From the NCBI RefSeq assembly GCF_038024125.1, contig NZ_CP150662.1:2583501-2647500 (forward strand): 64,000 nucleotides of DNA, given 5' to 3'. The position numbers and the translations under genes are program-made. The DNA comes from Polaribacter gangjinensis (GTDB lineage Bacteria; Bacteroidota; Bacteroidia; Flavobacteriales; Flavobacteriaceae). The first letter of the stretch is position 1; every line of letters starts with the position of its first letter. Below the pieces are notes generated by a model. It made no database searches and was not told the DNA's origin. It saw only the letters and a program-made list of their open reading frames with translations. Shown piece by piece: positions 16,039-23,774 of this stretch.

Positions 16039-17952
16039 TTATTTTAAAACTGAAAATTCTATAGATGAATCTGTAAAAACAGTATGCGTTTGGGTTTTGA
16101 AATCTTTTTCTTCGGCTTTGTAAATATTATCTACATAGGTTTGCGGATTCAAATCGATCAATGGAAACCAAGTACTTTGAACTTGAATTTGCACTTTGTG
16201 TCCTTTTTTAAACGTGTGGAAAACATCTTGCAATTTGATGTTTACAGCCGTTTTTTTGTTTGGAATGAAAGGCTCAGGAAACTCAAAACTATTTCTAAAA
16301 CGACCTCTCATCACTTCACTACGAACCATCAAATGGTAGTTGCTCATTTTTAAGTGATCCTGCATTTTGTCGTTATTTTCTTCAGCATCTGCAGGATGTA
16401 CATCAATTACTTTTACAATCCAATCTGCGGCAGTTCCTGTAGTGGCAACGTTTAGCTTTGCTAAAATATCTCCAGCCAACGTAAAATCTTGGGTTAAAAC
16501 ATCGGTTTCAAAAACCAACACATCAGGCCTTCTTGCGGCAAAACGTTGATCATCTGTCATGTATTTTCTAGGTGTAAAGACCGTTTTGATGTCTTCAGAA
16601 TAAGGAACAGGACGTTTGATGTCGCTGATAAATGAAATGCCTTTTGTTTCTTTTTGGGTAGCTGTCAATTCTTGATTGTCAGATAAAAACCAATTTTCTT
16701 TCACTACATTTTTAGGTGGCCAAACATCATACGATTTCCATTCTTTTTTACCAGAATCATACACGTAGGCTTCAGGCAACCCTGAATTTTTATCTCCTTT
16801 TCCTTTTAAGAAATGATGAAAAAATCGGGTTTCGATTTCTTTCTGAAATTTCAAAGAAATAGAGTCTCCAAAATAGTAATTTCCGACAGCATTTTTTACT
16901 GAATTTCTTGCCCATCCTCCATGATCCCAAGGACCAAAAACTAGTGTATTGTAATTGTTTTTGCCATATTTTTCAATGGCTTTGTAGGTTTCTAAAGGAC
17001 CGTATAAATCTTCGGCATCAAACCAACCACCTACAATCATGGTTGCTACTGATGATGGAACTTTGTTTAAATGCTGAATGATGCCTTTGCTTTGCCAAAC
17101 GGAATCGTAGTTTGGATGCTCTACAATTTCTTTCCAGAAAAAATCATCGATTTTATCTTTTGCAGTTGCTGAACTTACATCCAATTTTTCATATTGAAAA
17201 TATTCGTTTAGGTTTTTTAAAGGTCCTTTGTCTAAGAAAAATTGATATTGATCTTGGGTTTTTAAATCAGGTGTTGAATACCAAGCTGTGTCAGTTGGCG
17301 TGTCTTTATAGGTGCCAAATAACGAAATCGCTCTAAAATAACTCAATAAAAATGCCCCATTGTGATGAAAATCATCAAAGAAAAAATCGCCAATACAGGC
17401 TTGTGGTGATGCTGCTTTTAACGCAGGATGTGCATCAATGGCTGATATTGTCGCATAATGTCCAGGATAAGAAATTCCCCATGTACCCACATTTCCATTG
17501 TTGTTTTCTACATTTTTTACCAACCAATCAATAGTGTCATACGTATCTGAAACTTCATCTGATTCATTCGCTTTTTTATTGGGTAAATACGCACGCATGT
17601 TGTCATATACTCCTTCACTCATCCAACGTCCACGAACATCTTGATATACAATAATATACCCATCTTTCATCAAATGCTCATTGGGTCCAATTTTGGTTTT
17701 TAATTTTCCTTCGCCATAAGGTGCTGAACTGTAGGGAGTTCTTTGCATCAAAATGGGATATGTTTTGCTTTTGTCTTTTGGTGAATAAATGGTGGTATGC
17801 AGTTTGATACCATCTCTCATCACAATATCAACCTCAGTTTTGATATAATTATCAGCAACAAAAGTGTCTTTTTCAGGAGTTTTTTCAGCGCTTTTTGTGC
17901 AAGAAAATAAAAGTGAAATTCCGATAATGGAAATTAAAAAATATTTTTTCAT
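16039..17952 (-). CDS. CocE/NonD family hydrolase, lipoprotein
   Basis: A 637-residue lipoprotein (lipobox LLFSC, Cys18). The catalytic nucleophile is Ser161 in GISYPG, and VYQDVRGRWMSEG at about 103-115 is the oxyanion-hole signature of the CocE/S15 family. The C-terminal PepX_C jelly-roll follows from about residue 440. Broad role: hydrolysis of amino-acid esters, amides or proline-containing peptides at the cell surface or in the periplasm. First gene of the leftward unit that continues with a second hydrolase, DUF4174, the monooxygenase and DUF5522. Confidence 0.9.
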   Translation of the reverse strand: MKKYFLISIIGISLLFSCTKSAEKTPEKDTFVADNYIKTEVDIVMRDGIKLHTTIYSPKDKSKTYPILMQRTPYSSAPYGEGKLKTKIGPNEHLMKDGYIIVYQDVRGRWMSEGVYDNMRAYLPNKKANESDEVSDTYDTIDWLVKNVENNNGNVGTWGISYPGHYATISAIDAHPALKAASPQACIGDFFFDDFHHNGAFLLSYFRAISLFGTYKDTPTDTAWYSTPDLKTQDQYQFFLDKGPLKNLNEYFQYEKLDVSSATAKDKIDDFFWKEIVEHPNYDSVWQSKGIIQHLNKVPSSVATMIVGGWFDAEDLYGPLETYKAIEKYGKNNYNTLVFGPWDHGGWARNSVKNAVGNYYFGDSISLKFQKEIETRFFHHFLKGKGDKNSGLPEAYVYDSGKKEWKSYDVWPPKNVVKENWFLSDNQELTATQKETKGISFISDIKRPVPYSEDIKTVFTPRKYMTDDQRFAARRPDVLVFETDVLTQDFTLAGDILAKLNVATTGTAADWIVKVIDVHPADAEENNDKMQDHLKMSNYHLMVRSEVMRGRFRNSFEFPEPFIPNKKTAVNIKLQDVFHTFKKGHKVQIQVQSTWFPLIDLNPQTYVDNIYKAEEKDFKTQTHTVFTDSSIEFSVLK

Positions 17953-18114
17953 GAGTGTAGTTTGATTTTGTAGCTCATAAAACTACAAAACAAAAAAGAG
18001 TTTTTGAAGAAATGTTATGTTAATTTCAATTGCATCATTTTTTCTACATGGGATGATTTTTTACTCTCATCAGAAAAATCGATGCAAGGAATGTGGATGT
18101 TCTTAAATTTGCTT

Positions 18115-18122
18115 TATTTTTG
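18115..18122 (+). promoter_or_regulatory. -7 promoter box (TATTTTTG) that sets the ygiQ-like start
   Basis: Perfect TAnnTTTG. An in-frame ATG at 18093 lies upstream of this box, so transcripts from it would not contain that codon; the ATG at 18132 is the usable start. Confidence 0.7.
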
Positions 18123-18131
18123 CAACCAATT

Positions 18132-20087
18132 ATGAATACAAAAAAACTACAATTAACAGACTGGTTACCAACAACCAACAAAGAAGTAAAGCTTCGAGGT
18201 TGGGATGAATTGGACGTAATTTTATTCAGTGGAGATGCTTATGTTGATCATCCTTCTTTTGGACCTGCTGTAATTGGACGTATTTTAGAAAGTTATGGTT
18301 TGCGAGTAGCCATAGTACCACAACCCAATGTGAATGACAATTTGCAAGATTTTGAAAAACTAGGCAAACCGCGTTTGTTTTTCGCAGCAACTGGTGGCTG
18401 TATGGATCCGATGGTTAGCAATTATACCGCAAGCAAAAAACGACGTGACAAAGATGCATACACTCCTAATGGCGATATTGGTTTTAGACCCGATTATGCA
18501 ACTACAGTGTATTGCAATATTTTAAAAGAAAAATTTCCTGAGGTGCCTATTTTAATTGGTGGTATTGAAGCTTCTTTGAGACGTGTAACGCATTATGATT
18601 ATTGGTCAGACAAGTTGATGCCAACCATTTTAGAAACCTCAAAAGCAGATATGTTGGTGTATGGAATGGGAGAGCAGCCTTTACGTGAAATTGTTACGTT
18701 GTTGCAAAAAGGCGTTCCTTTTTCGAGTTTAAAAAACATCAAACAAACAGCACTTTTAATCAATCCAAAGGAAGAAAAAATTCCGGTGGTAAATGATTGG
18801 GAAGATGTAGAAATCAGTTCGCACGAAGTTTGTTTAAAAGATAAAAAAGCCTACGCTTCTAATTTTAAAGTGGTTGAGCAAGAATCAAACAAGCTGAAAG
18901 CGAGACGTATTTTTCAGAAAGTTGGCAATAAAATGCTGATGATCAATCCGCCTTTTCCAACAATGACAGAAGCAGAAATTGATGGCTCTTTTGATTTGCC
19001 TTACACACGTTTGCCACATCCAAAATATGACAAACGCGGACCAATTCCTGCGTATGAAATGATTAAATTCTCTATCAATATTCACAGAGGATGTTTTGGC
19101 GGATGTAGTTTTTGTACCATTTCTGCACATCAAGGAAAATTTATTGCCAGCAGAAGTCAGGAATCTATTTTAAGAGAAGTTGATAAAGTGGCAAATATGC
19201 CTGACTTTAAAGGCTATCTTTCTGATATTGGAGGACCCTCAGCCAACATGTACAAAATGAAAGGAAAAGTGCAAGAAATTTGCGACAAATGTGTGGCTCC
19301 TTCTTGTATTTCGCCTGTAATTTGTTCTAATTTAGATACTTCACACAAACCTTTAACGGAGTTGTATCAAGCAGTGGACAAACATCCAAAAGTAAAAAAA
19401 TCGTTTATTGGTAGTGGCATTCGTCATGACATGTTAGTGCCAGAATTCAATAAAAATGCCGATCCAAAAGAATTGGATGCTTATACAGAAGAGGTGATGA
19501 CCAAACACGTTTCTGGTCGATTGAAAGTTGCGCCAGAGCATACTTCTGATAATGTGTTGAAATTGATGCGTAAACCCTCATTTACGTATTTTCATAAGTT
19601 TAAAGAACGTTTTGATCGCATCAACATCAAGAATAAATTGAACTTGCAATTGATTCCGTATTTTATTTCCAGTCACCCTGCAAGTGAATTGGAAGACATG
19701 GCAAATTTGGCTGCTGAAACCAAGAATATGGGCTTTCAATTGGAGCAAGTGCAAGGTTTTACGCCAACTCCAATGACTGTAGCTACTGTAATTTATTACT
19801 CTGGTTATCATCCATATACGCTAAAAGAAGTGCCTACTCCAAGAACCAAAAAGGAAAAAGAAGACCAACACAAATTCTTTTTTTGGTACAAAAAAGAAAA
19901 CAAAGATTGGATTCGCAATACACTTCAAAAAGTAGGCAGAAACGATTTATTACAAGTGTTATTACCTGAAAACAACTCTTGGAAAAAGAACAAAACGACT
20001 CATAAAACTGCGCAACACACTTTTGATGATGCGATTCCTTTCAACAAACGTAAGAAAGTAAAACGCTTTTCGGGTAAGAAAAAGTAA
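18132..20087 (+). CDS. YgiQ family radical SAM protein
   Basis: A 651-residue protein starting MNTKKLQLTDWLPTT. I chose this ATG over one at 18093 because a TATTTTTG promoter box lies between them. The N-terminal UPF0313 domain (about 1-290) is followed by a radical SAM domain with Cys321, Cys325 and Cys328 (CFGGCSFC) for the 4Fe-4S cluster. The basic C-terminus (KRKKVKRFSGKKK) is typical. The family is widespread and its reaction is unknown. Full length, no disruption. Confidence 0.94.
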   Translation: MNTKKLQLTDWLPTTNKEVKLRGWDELDVILFSGDAYVDHPSFGPAVIGRILESYGLRVAIVPQPNVNDNLQDFEKLGKPRLFFAATGGCMDPMVSNYTASKKRRDKDAYTPNGDIGFRPDYATTVYCNILKEKFPEVPILIGGIEASLRRVTHYDYWSDKLMPTILETSKADMLVYGMGEQPLREIVTLLQKGVPFSSLKNIKQTALLINPKEEKIPVVNDWEDVEISSHEVCLKDKKAYASNFKVVEQESNKLKARRIFQKVGNKMLMINPPFPTMTEAEIDGSFDLPYTRLPHPKYDKRGPIPAYEMIKFSINIHRGCFGGCSFCTISAHQGKFIASRSQESILREVDKVANMPDFKGYLSDIGGPSANMYKMKGKVQEICDKCVAPSCISPVICSNLDTSHKPLTELYQAVDKHPKVKKSFIGSGIRHDMLVPEFNKNADPKELDAYTEEVMTKHVSGRLKVAPEHTSDNVLKLMRKPSFTYFHKFKERFDRINIKNKLNLQLIPYFISSHPASELEDMANLAAETKNMGFQLEQVQGFTPTPMTVATVIYYSGYHPYTLKEVPTPRTKKEKEDQHKFFFWYKKENKDWIRNTLQKVGRNDLLQVLLPENNSWKKNKTTHKTAQHTFDDAIPFNKRKKVKRFSGKKK

Positions 20088-20089
20088 TC

Positions 20090-20125
20090 TTTTCTAGACT
20101 TGAACTTCTATTTCAAATCTAGAAA
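20090..20125. terminator. Hairpin between convergent ygiQ-like and barrel genes
   Basis: A 14-bp stem with one mismatch, TTTCTAGACTTGAA (20091-20104) against TTCAAATCTAGAAA (20112-20125), with a 7-nt loop. T/A runs flank it on both sides. The last codons of the leftward barrel gene lie in the right arm and loop. It is AT-rich, so strength is uncertain. Confidence 0.6.
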
Positions 20126-20968
20126 AATACCACCATTAATGGATGGATTTGCATATATAATTCTTCCAGAAAGTGCGCTTGTATAATTCAGAGTTACTCC
20201 GAGTTTTTTTGTGATATAATAGGCAGTTTCACCACCAATAGCTACATATTCAATGTTGTTGGCAAAAATACTTCCTTGCGAATTTTGTGCCGTTAAAGTT
20301 CCGTTTTGTAAAGAGTTTACGCTGTGCAATCTGCCTAAAATCCAAAGTTTATCAAAAAGTTTTATTCCTGATTCAAATCCGAATTGCAATTCATCCGAAA
20401 AACCTTGTGTCCTGTTATTAAATCCAATGAATGCTTTTGCGTAGCTTGGTTTTTGAAATAATTGATAGGAAATTCCAGCATCAAGCGTAAGTAATTGGTT
20501 GAATTCTCCATCTCCAGTTTGGTAACTTCCATCACTTCCACCAGCATCTTTTCCAGTAGGTAATCCAAATTTAAGCGTTGTTGAAACGGATAAATTCTTT
20601 TTCTTGAATACTAAATGTCTCAATCCAATATCCAAATCTCCAAAAGCATTCAACGATTCTCCTGGCTGAAGCACATTTCCTGTAATGCCCGAAACTTGTG
20701 CATTTTGATAAATTCTAGTAAAAAAAGGAATATAGGTAATGATATCCAATTTGTTTGTCAAACCATATTCGCCATACAAACTCAATGTAAAATTTCCACG
20801 AGTGGCATTTGGGTCAATTTCGCCAGTATTGGTATAATGTTGGTCTGCAACTAACGACCAAGCAGCCAATTTGTAATACGCTTTTCCTTTGCCATTGGTC
20901 CATTGAGAAAAACTTTGCTGAAACATGAGCATACATCCTACTGCAAAAACTACCTGTATTTGTTTCAT
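20108..20968 (-). CDS. Outer-membrane beta-barrel protein (phenol MetA-pathway-like)
   Basis: A 286-residue exported protein with a signal peptide ending in SFSQ. The rest is alternating amphipathic strands (KLAAWSLVADQHYT, TLSLYGEYGLTNKLDIITYIPFF) and short turns, with the repeated pattern YGLT.KLD seen in the MetA-pathway-of-phenol-degradation barrel family. No enzymatic motif. Probably a small outer-membrane channel. It begins 5 nt after the stop of the Ig-like lipoprotein, so the two are a pair. Confidence 0.75.
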   Translation of the reverse strand: MKQIQVVFAVGCMLMFQQSFSQWTNGKGKAYYKLAAWSLVADQHYTNTGEIDPNATRGNFTLSLYGEYGLTNKLDIITYIPFFTRIYQNAQVSGITGNVLQPGESLNAFGDLDIGLRHLVFKKKNLSVSTTLKFGLPTGKDAGGSDGSYQTGDGEFNQLLTLDAGISYQLFQKPSYAKAFIGFNNRTQGFSDELQFGFESGIKLFDKLWILGRLHSVNSLQNGTLTAQNSQGSIFANNIEYVAIGGETAYYITKKLGVTLNYTSALSGRIIYANPSINGGIFLDLK

Positions 20969-20973
20969 ATATT

Positions 20974-21675
20974 TTATTTATCTATGATTTGAGCTTTTCC
21001 TGTCAAAATAGCAAAGGGTCTGCACCATTGTACCAAATATTTATAGTCATTCAATCCCACATTTGATATATTGTAGGTAAATGCACCAGTATAATGCGCG
21101 CCATCAGCATCATCATAGGCATCAATTTGCAATGCGCTTGCTAATGAATTTGGATTGTTTGTTAAGAATAAGGCAAAACCAGGCAAACTAGTGTCAGCCA
21201 CATAATTGCTAGCCAATTCAATTTTGATGCCGGTTGAAGTTTTTGTAATTTCAAAATCGCCAGCAGCTTTGTAAGAAGTTGTTTTTGAAAAGGTTCCTTT
21301 TTTAGGATTGTCAATAATAATGGAGTTATTTGCAACTACTTCAATTGTTTGGGAGTCAGTTAAATCTCCCATTTTTCCAGTAGCTTTTGCAGTGATGATT
21401 GCTGTTCCTTCTGAGTTTGCTATGACACTTGATGTTGTTGCATCTATTGATAAAACACTTGGGTTTGAACTGCTCCAAATAAAAGTGTTGTTTTCTAGTT
21501 CGCCAACATTATTAAAAAATGACGCTTCTAAAGTTGCTATTTCTCCCACTTTTAGAGTAGTAAAACTACTGATGATTCTCACTTCTTCTGCAACTGAATC
21601 ATCAATGATGTCTTCTTCAATACACGCAGAAAATGCCAAAACACTGAAAAGCACTACAATTTTTAATTTTTTCAT
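20974..21675 (-). CDS. Lipoprotein with BIG2 Ig-like domain
   Basis: A 233-residue lipoprotein (lipobox AFSAC, Cys18). Residues about 30-115 form a bacterial Ig-like group 2 domain (KVGEIATLEASFFNN, WSSSNPSVLSID, GTAIITAKATG). The C-terminal 115 residues look like a beta-sandwich binding domain (ITKTSTGIKIELASNYVADT, then a YLVQWCRPF ending) of a type seen in electron-transfer-like DM13 proteins; I am not sure of that family. Cotranscribed with the barrel gene 5 nt downstream. Confidence 0.8.
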   Translation of the reverse strand: MKKLKIVVLFSVLAFSACIEEDIIDDSVAEEVRIISSFTTLKVGEIATLEASFFNNVGELENNTFIWSSSNPSVLSIDATTSSVIANSEGTAIITAKATGKMGDLTDSQTIEVVANNSIIIDNPKKGTFSKTTSYKAAGDFEITKTSTGIKIELASNYVADTSLPGFALFLTNNPNSLASALQIDAYDDADGAHYTGAFTYNISNVGLNDYKYLVQWCRPFAILTGKAQIIDK

Positions 21676-21806
21676 GATTGCCCAATTTTAGTAATATCTC
21701 TAAAGTCGAGATTCGTTTGGCATCATTACATTGAATATACTAATTTAATAAATCCAGTTTTAATTTGCTCTTTCCTATTTACCCTCTAATTATATGTTAC
21801 TGTTTT

Positions 21807-21986
21807 TTATCTGAAAATTATAATTACACCACCTACAATAAGAAAAATGATAATACCCCAACTATTAATGTTACTCAAATTTGTAAATATATTTATGTTA
21901 TTATCCTTTTCCTTAAATAGCTTTATAAACATATATACAAAACCAATTACAACCATTAAAATACCCGTATAAAAATCACCTGACAT
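21807..21986 (-). CDS. Small two-span membrane protein, 59 residues
   Basis: The frame opens at the ATG on 21984-21986 and stops at TAA 21807-21809. The product starts MSGDFYTGILMVVIGFVYMF, has a charged middle (KLFKEKDNN) and ends with a second hydrophobic span (WGIIIFLIVGGVIIIF). Two-span proteins of this size are frequent in accessory regions of flavobacterial genomes and have no known role. It is monocistronic on the minus strand, in a patch that also holds a 200-residue unknown membrane protein and inverted repeats. Composition fits a real gene, but no homolog is certain. Confidence 0.55.
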   Translation of the reverse strand: MSGDFYTGILMVVIGFVYMFIKLFKEKDNNINIFTNLSNINSWGIIIFLIVGGVIIIFR

Positions 21987-22023
21987 AATTATTGTTAGTA
22001 AAAGAGTTTATTACAAATGATTT

Positions 22024-22084
22024 ACCCGATAGCGAAGATTTTTAATCCTTACACACAACGATTTTTAAATTCGAGCAATCGGGT
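22024..22084. repeat. Short inverted repeat ACCCGAT/ATCGGGT
   Basis: ACCCGAT at 22024-22030 and ATCGGGT at 22078-22084 enclose about 47 nt containing ACACACAACG. It lies between the 59-residue gene and the longer inverted repeat at 22129-22262. No function can be assigned. Confidence 0.45.
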
Positions 22085-22128
22085 GTTCTGCTTTTTGTCA
22101 TTCTGTTTTTTTAAAAAAAAATATGCTT

Positions 22129-22262
22129 ACGTTTTACGTGTATAGAAAGTTGCGATTTTGACAAAGAGGAATTTCAAACGGAAATTCTGAAGTTGGCAAA
22201 GAAGCAACAACCTTTGGTAAAGCTAAAAATAGCAATTTTTTATACACGTTTATGTAAAACGT
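22129..22262. repeat. 134-bp inverted-repeat element (MITE-like or cassette-end-like)
   Basis: The left arm at 22129-22153 (ACGTTTTAC GTGTATA ... TTGC) matches the reverse complement of 22232-22262 at 23 of 25 positions, apart from a 6-nt insertion in the right arm. A nested GAATTTC/GAAATTC repeat sits inside. It abuts the stop codon of the 200-residue gene at 22266. No transposase is present. Confidence 0.6.
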
Positions 22263-22265
22263 TTT

Positions 22266-22868
22266 TTATTTTCCAAATCCAATGTTCGGTTTTTCTTGTT
22301 TTATGCTTTGCTTTAATTCCGTATATTTTTGTTCAAATTCATCTTTCGAAATTGCATCAATTGATTTTAACCATTTAAAATTATTCAGTTGACTTTCATA
22401 ACTCAAATTTTCATCAACAATCGCATAATTCTCTTTTAAAAATTCATTTCTTGATTTCATTAATTCAGACAAAAATTGGTCAGTTGCAGTTTTACTTGGA
22501 ATATTCTTGTGAATATAAATGTAACTGTCATTTGTAAGCCTTATTTTCCAAAAATCTTGTTTAGACAAATAGTAAATTACCAAAAATGCAACTCCAATTC
22601 CAGCCCAAATTAGTCCAGCAAATTTTTCTCCAGTTCCACCTCTAAATAGACTTATTTGTGTTGCAATTGCAATTAAAAAAAATACACCAGCAGCCATTAA
22701 TAAAATATTATTAGTTGATTTTTGAGAAACTTTTTCTCCGTTCAAATTTTCAAATGGAATATCAATTTCATTTCCATTTCCGAATTTTGAGATAGTATAA
22801 AATAATTTTGAGTCCGTAATTCTTAATTCACGTTTTACAAAGTTCTTGTTCTGTATTAATTCTCTCAT
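22266..22868 (-). CDS. Hypothetical membrane protein with SHOCT-like tail, 200 residues
   Basis: I cannot name a family for the whole protein. The N-terminus (about 1-50) is a beta-rich PH-like segment (ITDSKLFYTISKFGNGNEIDI). Two spans follow (ILLMAAGVFFLIAIATQISLF and FAGLIWAGIGVAFLVIYYL, about 53-100), then another short beta region (FWKIRLTNDSYIYIH). The last 40 residues (LKSIDAISKDEFEQKYTELK) resemble a SHOCT oligomerisation helix. No signal peptide. It is isolated in a repeat-containing intergenic patch, which suggests accessory origin. Confidence 0.7.
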   Translation of the reverse strand: MRELIQNKNFVKRELRITDSKLFYTISKFGNGNEIDIPFENLNGEKVSQKSTNNILLMAAGVFFLIAIATQISLFRGGTGEKFAGLIWAGIGVAFLVIYYLSKQDFWKIRLTNDSYIYIHKNIPSKTATDQFLSELMKSRNEFLKENYAIVDENLSYESQLNNFKWLKSIDAISKDEFEQKYTELKQSIKQEKPNIGFGK

Positions 22869-23019
22869 TTTTTCACAAATGTTTTACAAAGGGTTAATAA
22901 ACGCAAGTTTATGTGACTTTTTAAAATTATTTAAACTCACAATTTCTCTCCACCAAAATAACTCTTTTTTTTAAAATCAATCCAATTATTTCATTTTATT
23001 TGCTAACTTTACTTTTCTT

Positions 23020-23085
23020 AGAAACAAGCCCTGCTTGGGTTGTATGGCAACTTAACCTTCTTCTTTGTTGAGGTTTCATTTTAAA
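23020..23085 (+). ncRNA. Candidate structured RNA element
   Basis: After a near-consensus TACTTTTC box at 23010-23017 come two potential hairpins, CAAGCCC...GGGTTG (23025-23042) and AACCT...AGGTT (23054-23075), then an AT-rich run. It could be a small RNA or leader upstream of the HU-related gene. The two helices are short and there is no recognised family, so this is tentative. Confidence 0.25.
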
Positions 23086-23126
23086 ATACTAGTACTTTTC
23101 CAAAAATAATGTAGTATATTGCAATA

Positions 23127-23165
23127 AATTATCTAGATAATTCATGCAAATAATCTAGATAATTT
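23127..23165. repeat. Two TCTAGA-centred palindromic sites
   Basis: AATTATCTAGATAATT (23127-23142) is a perfect 16-bp palindrome. A second copy, AATAATCTAGATAATTT, lies with its centre about 24 bp further right and is imperfect. The spacing of about two helical turns is operator-like. They sit just upstream of the 22-bp tandem array and the HU-related gene. Confidence 0.55.
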
Positions 23166-23166
23166 G

Positions 23167-23254
23167 TTTCAAAGCTGTGCTGCAATGATTTCAAAGCTGC
23201 TCTGCAATGGTTTAAAAGCAGTGCTTCAATGACATGAAAGCAGTGCTGCAATTT
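23167..23254 (+). repeat. Four tandem 22-bp repeats upstream of the HU-related gene
   Basis: Units start at 23167, 23189, 23211 and 23233, each a variant of TTTCAAAGCTGTGCTGCAAT plus 2 nt, in perfect 22-bp register. The whole 437-bp gap 22869-23305 contains only this array, the two palindromes before it and the tentative RNA element; I see no gene in it. Confidence 0.8.
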
Positions 23255-23305
23255 TTAGTACACTTTACAATAATACATTACATCATCAATATATCAATCA
23301 TACAC

Positions 23306-23698
23306 ATGGCATTGCAATACAGAGTTACCAAACGAACCAATAGTATACAAAACAAAAAAGAACAATTTATCATGCAAGCCATTCACACAGGCATTGTAGA
23401 TGCTGATACCATGAGTAGGGCAATTAGCAATGAGTGTACCTTGCATGAAGCAGATATCAAAGCTGTTTTGGTGGCTTTGGGCAAAAAACTAGATTTTTAT
23501 CTTTCTGATGGTAAAGTGGTGGATTTAGAATTTATTGGGAAATTTAAAATCGGATTTCAGTGCAAAGCAGTTGATGAAGCCGAAACTTTATCGCCTACAA
23601 AACATATTAAAAAGTTTCATATCAATTATCAGCCTTCTAAAAAATTAAAACAAGCTTTAAGAGTAGGATACAAAGTCAGAAAAGAAAAAGCTTCTTAA
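23306..23698 (+). CDS. HU-related DNA-binding protein (HU_rel family)
   Basis: A 130-residue protein starting MALQYRVTKRTNSIQNKK. I prefer this ATG to one at 23234, because the earlier 24 codons overlap the tandem repeats and give a sequence unlike the family. It has the Bacteroidetes HU_rel pattern: YRVTKR at the start, a central helix pair, GKFKIGFQCKA as the beta-arm region and a basic C-terminus (PSKKLKQALRVGYKVRKEK). It probably binds DNA as a dimer and shapes the nucleoid. Expression may be governed by the repeat-rich region in front. Confidence 0.88.
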   Translation: MALQYRVTKRTNSIQNKKEQFIMQAIHTGIVDADTMSRAISNECTLHEADIKAVLVALGKKLDFYLSDGKVVDLEFIGKFKIGFQCKAVDEAETLSPTKHIKKFHINYQPSKKLKQALRVGYKVRKEKAS

Positions 23699-23774
23699 AA
23701 AAATAGCGACTGTCTTGTTTCTAGTTGAGGTTTGTTTTTTTTTAAGTACATTTAAAAACTTAAATTGATTTTTT

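Noticed and set aside
18093..18131. Earlier ATG for the YgiQ-like gene
   Set aside because: It lies upstream of the TATTTTTG promoter box, and the extra 13 residues do not fit the family start.
22129..22262. Integron attC site
   Set aside because: The ends do not show the conserved GTTRRRY/RYYYAAC core pair, and no integrase is in the window; kept only as an unexplained inverted repeat.
22193..22378. 61-codon plus-strand frame over the inverted repeat
   Set aside because: It starts inside the repeat element and overlaps the opposite-strand 200-residue gene; no recognisable domain.
23234..23305. Longer start for the HU-related gene
   Set aside because: The extra codons are inside the tandem repeats and are hydrophobic, unlike the family.
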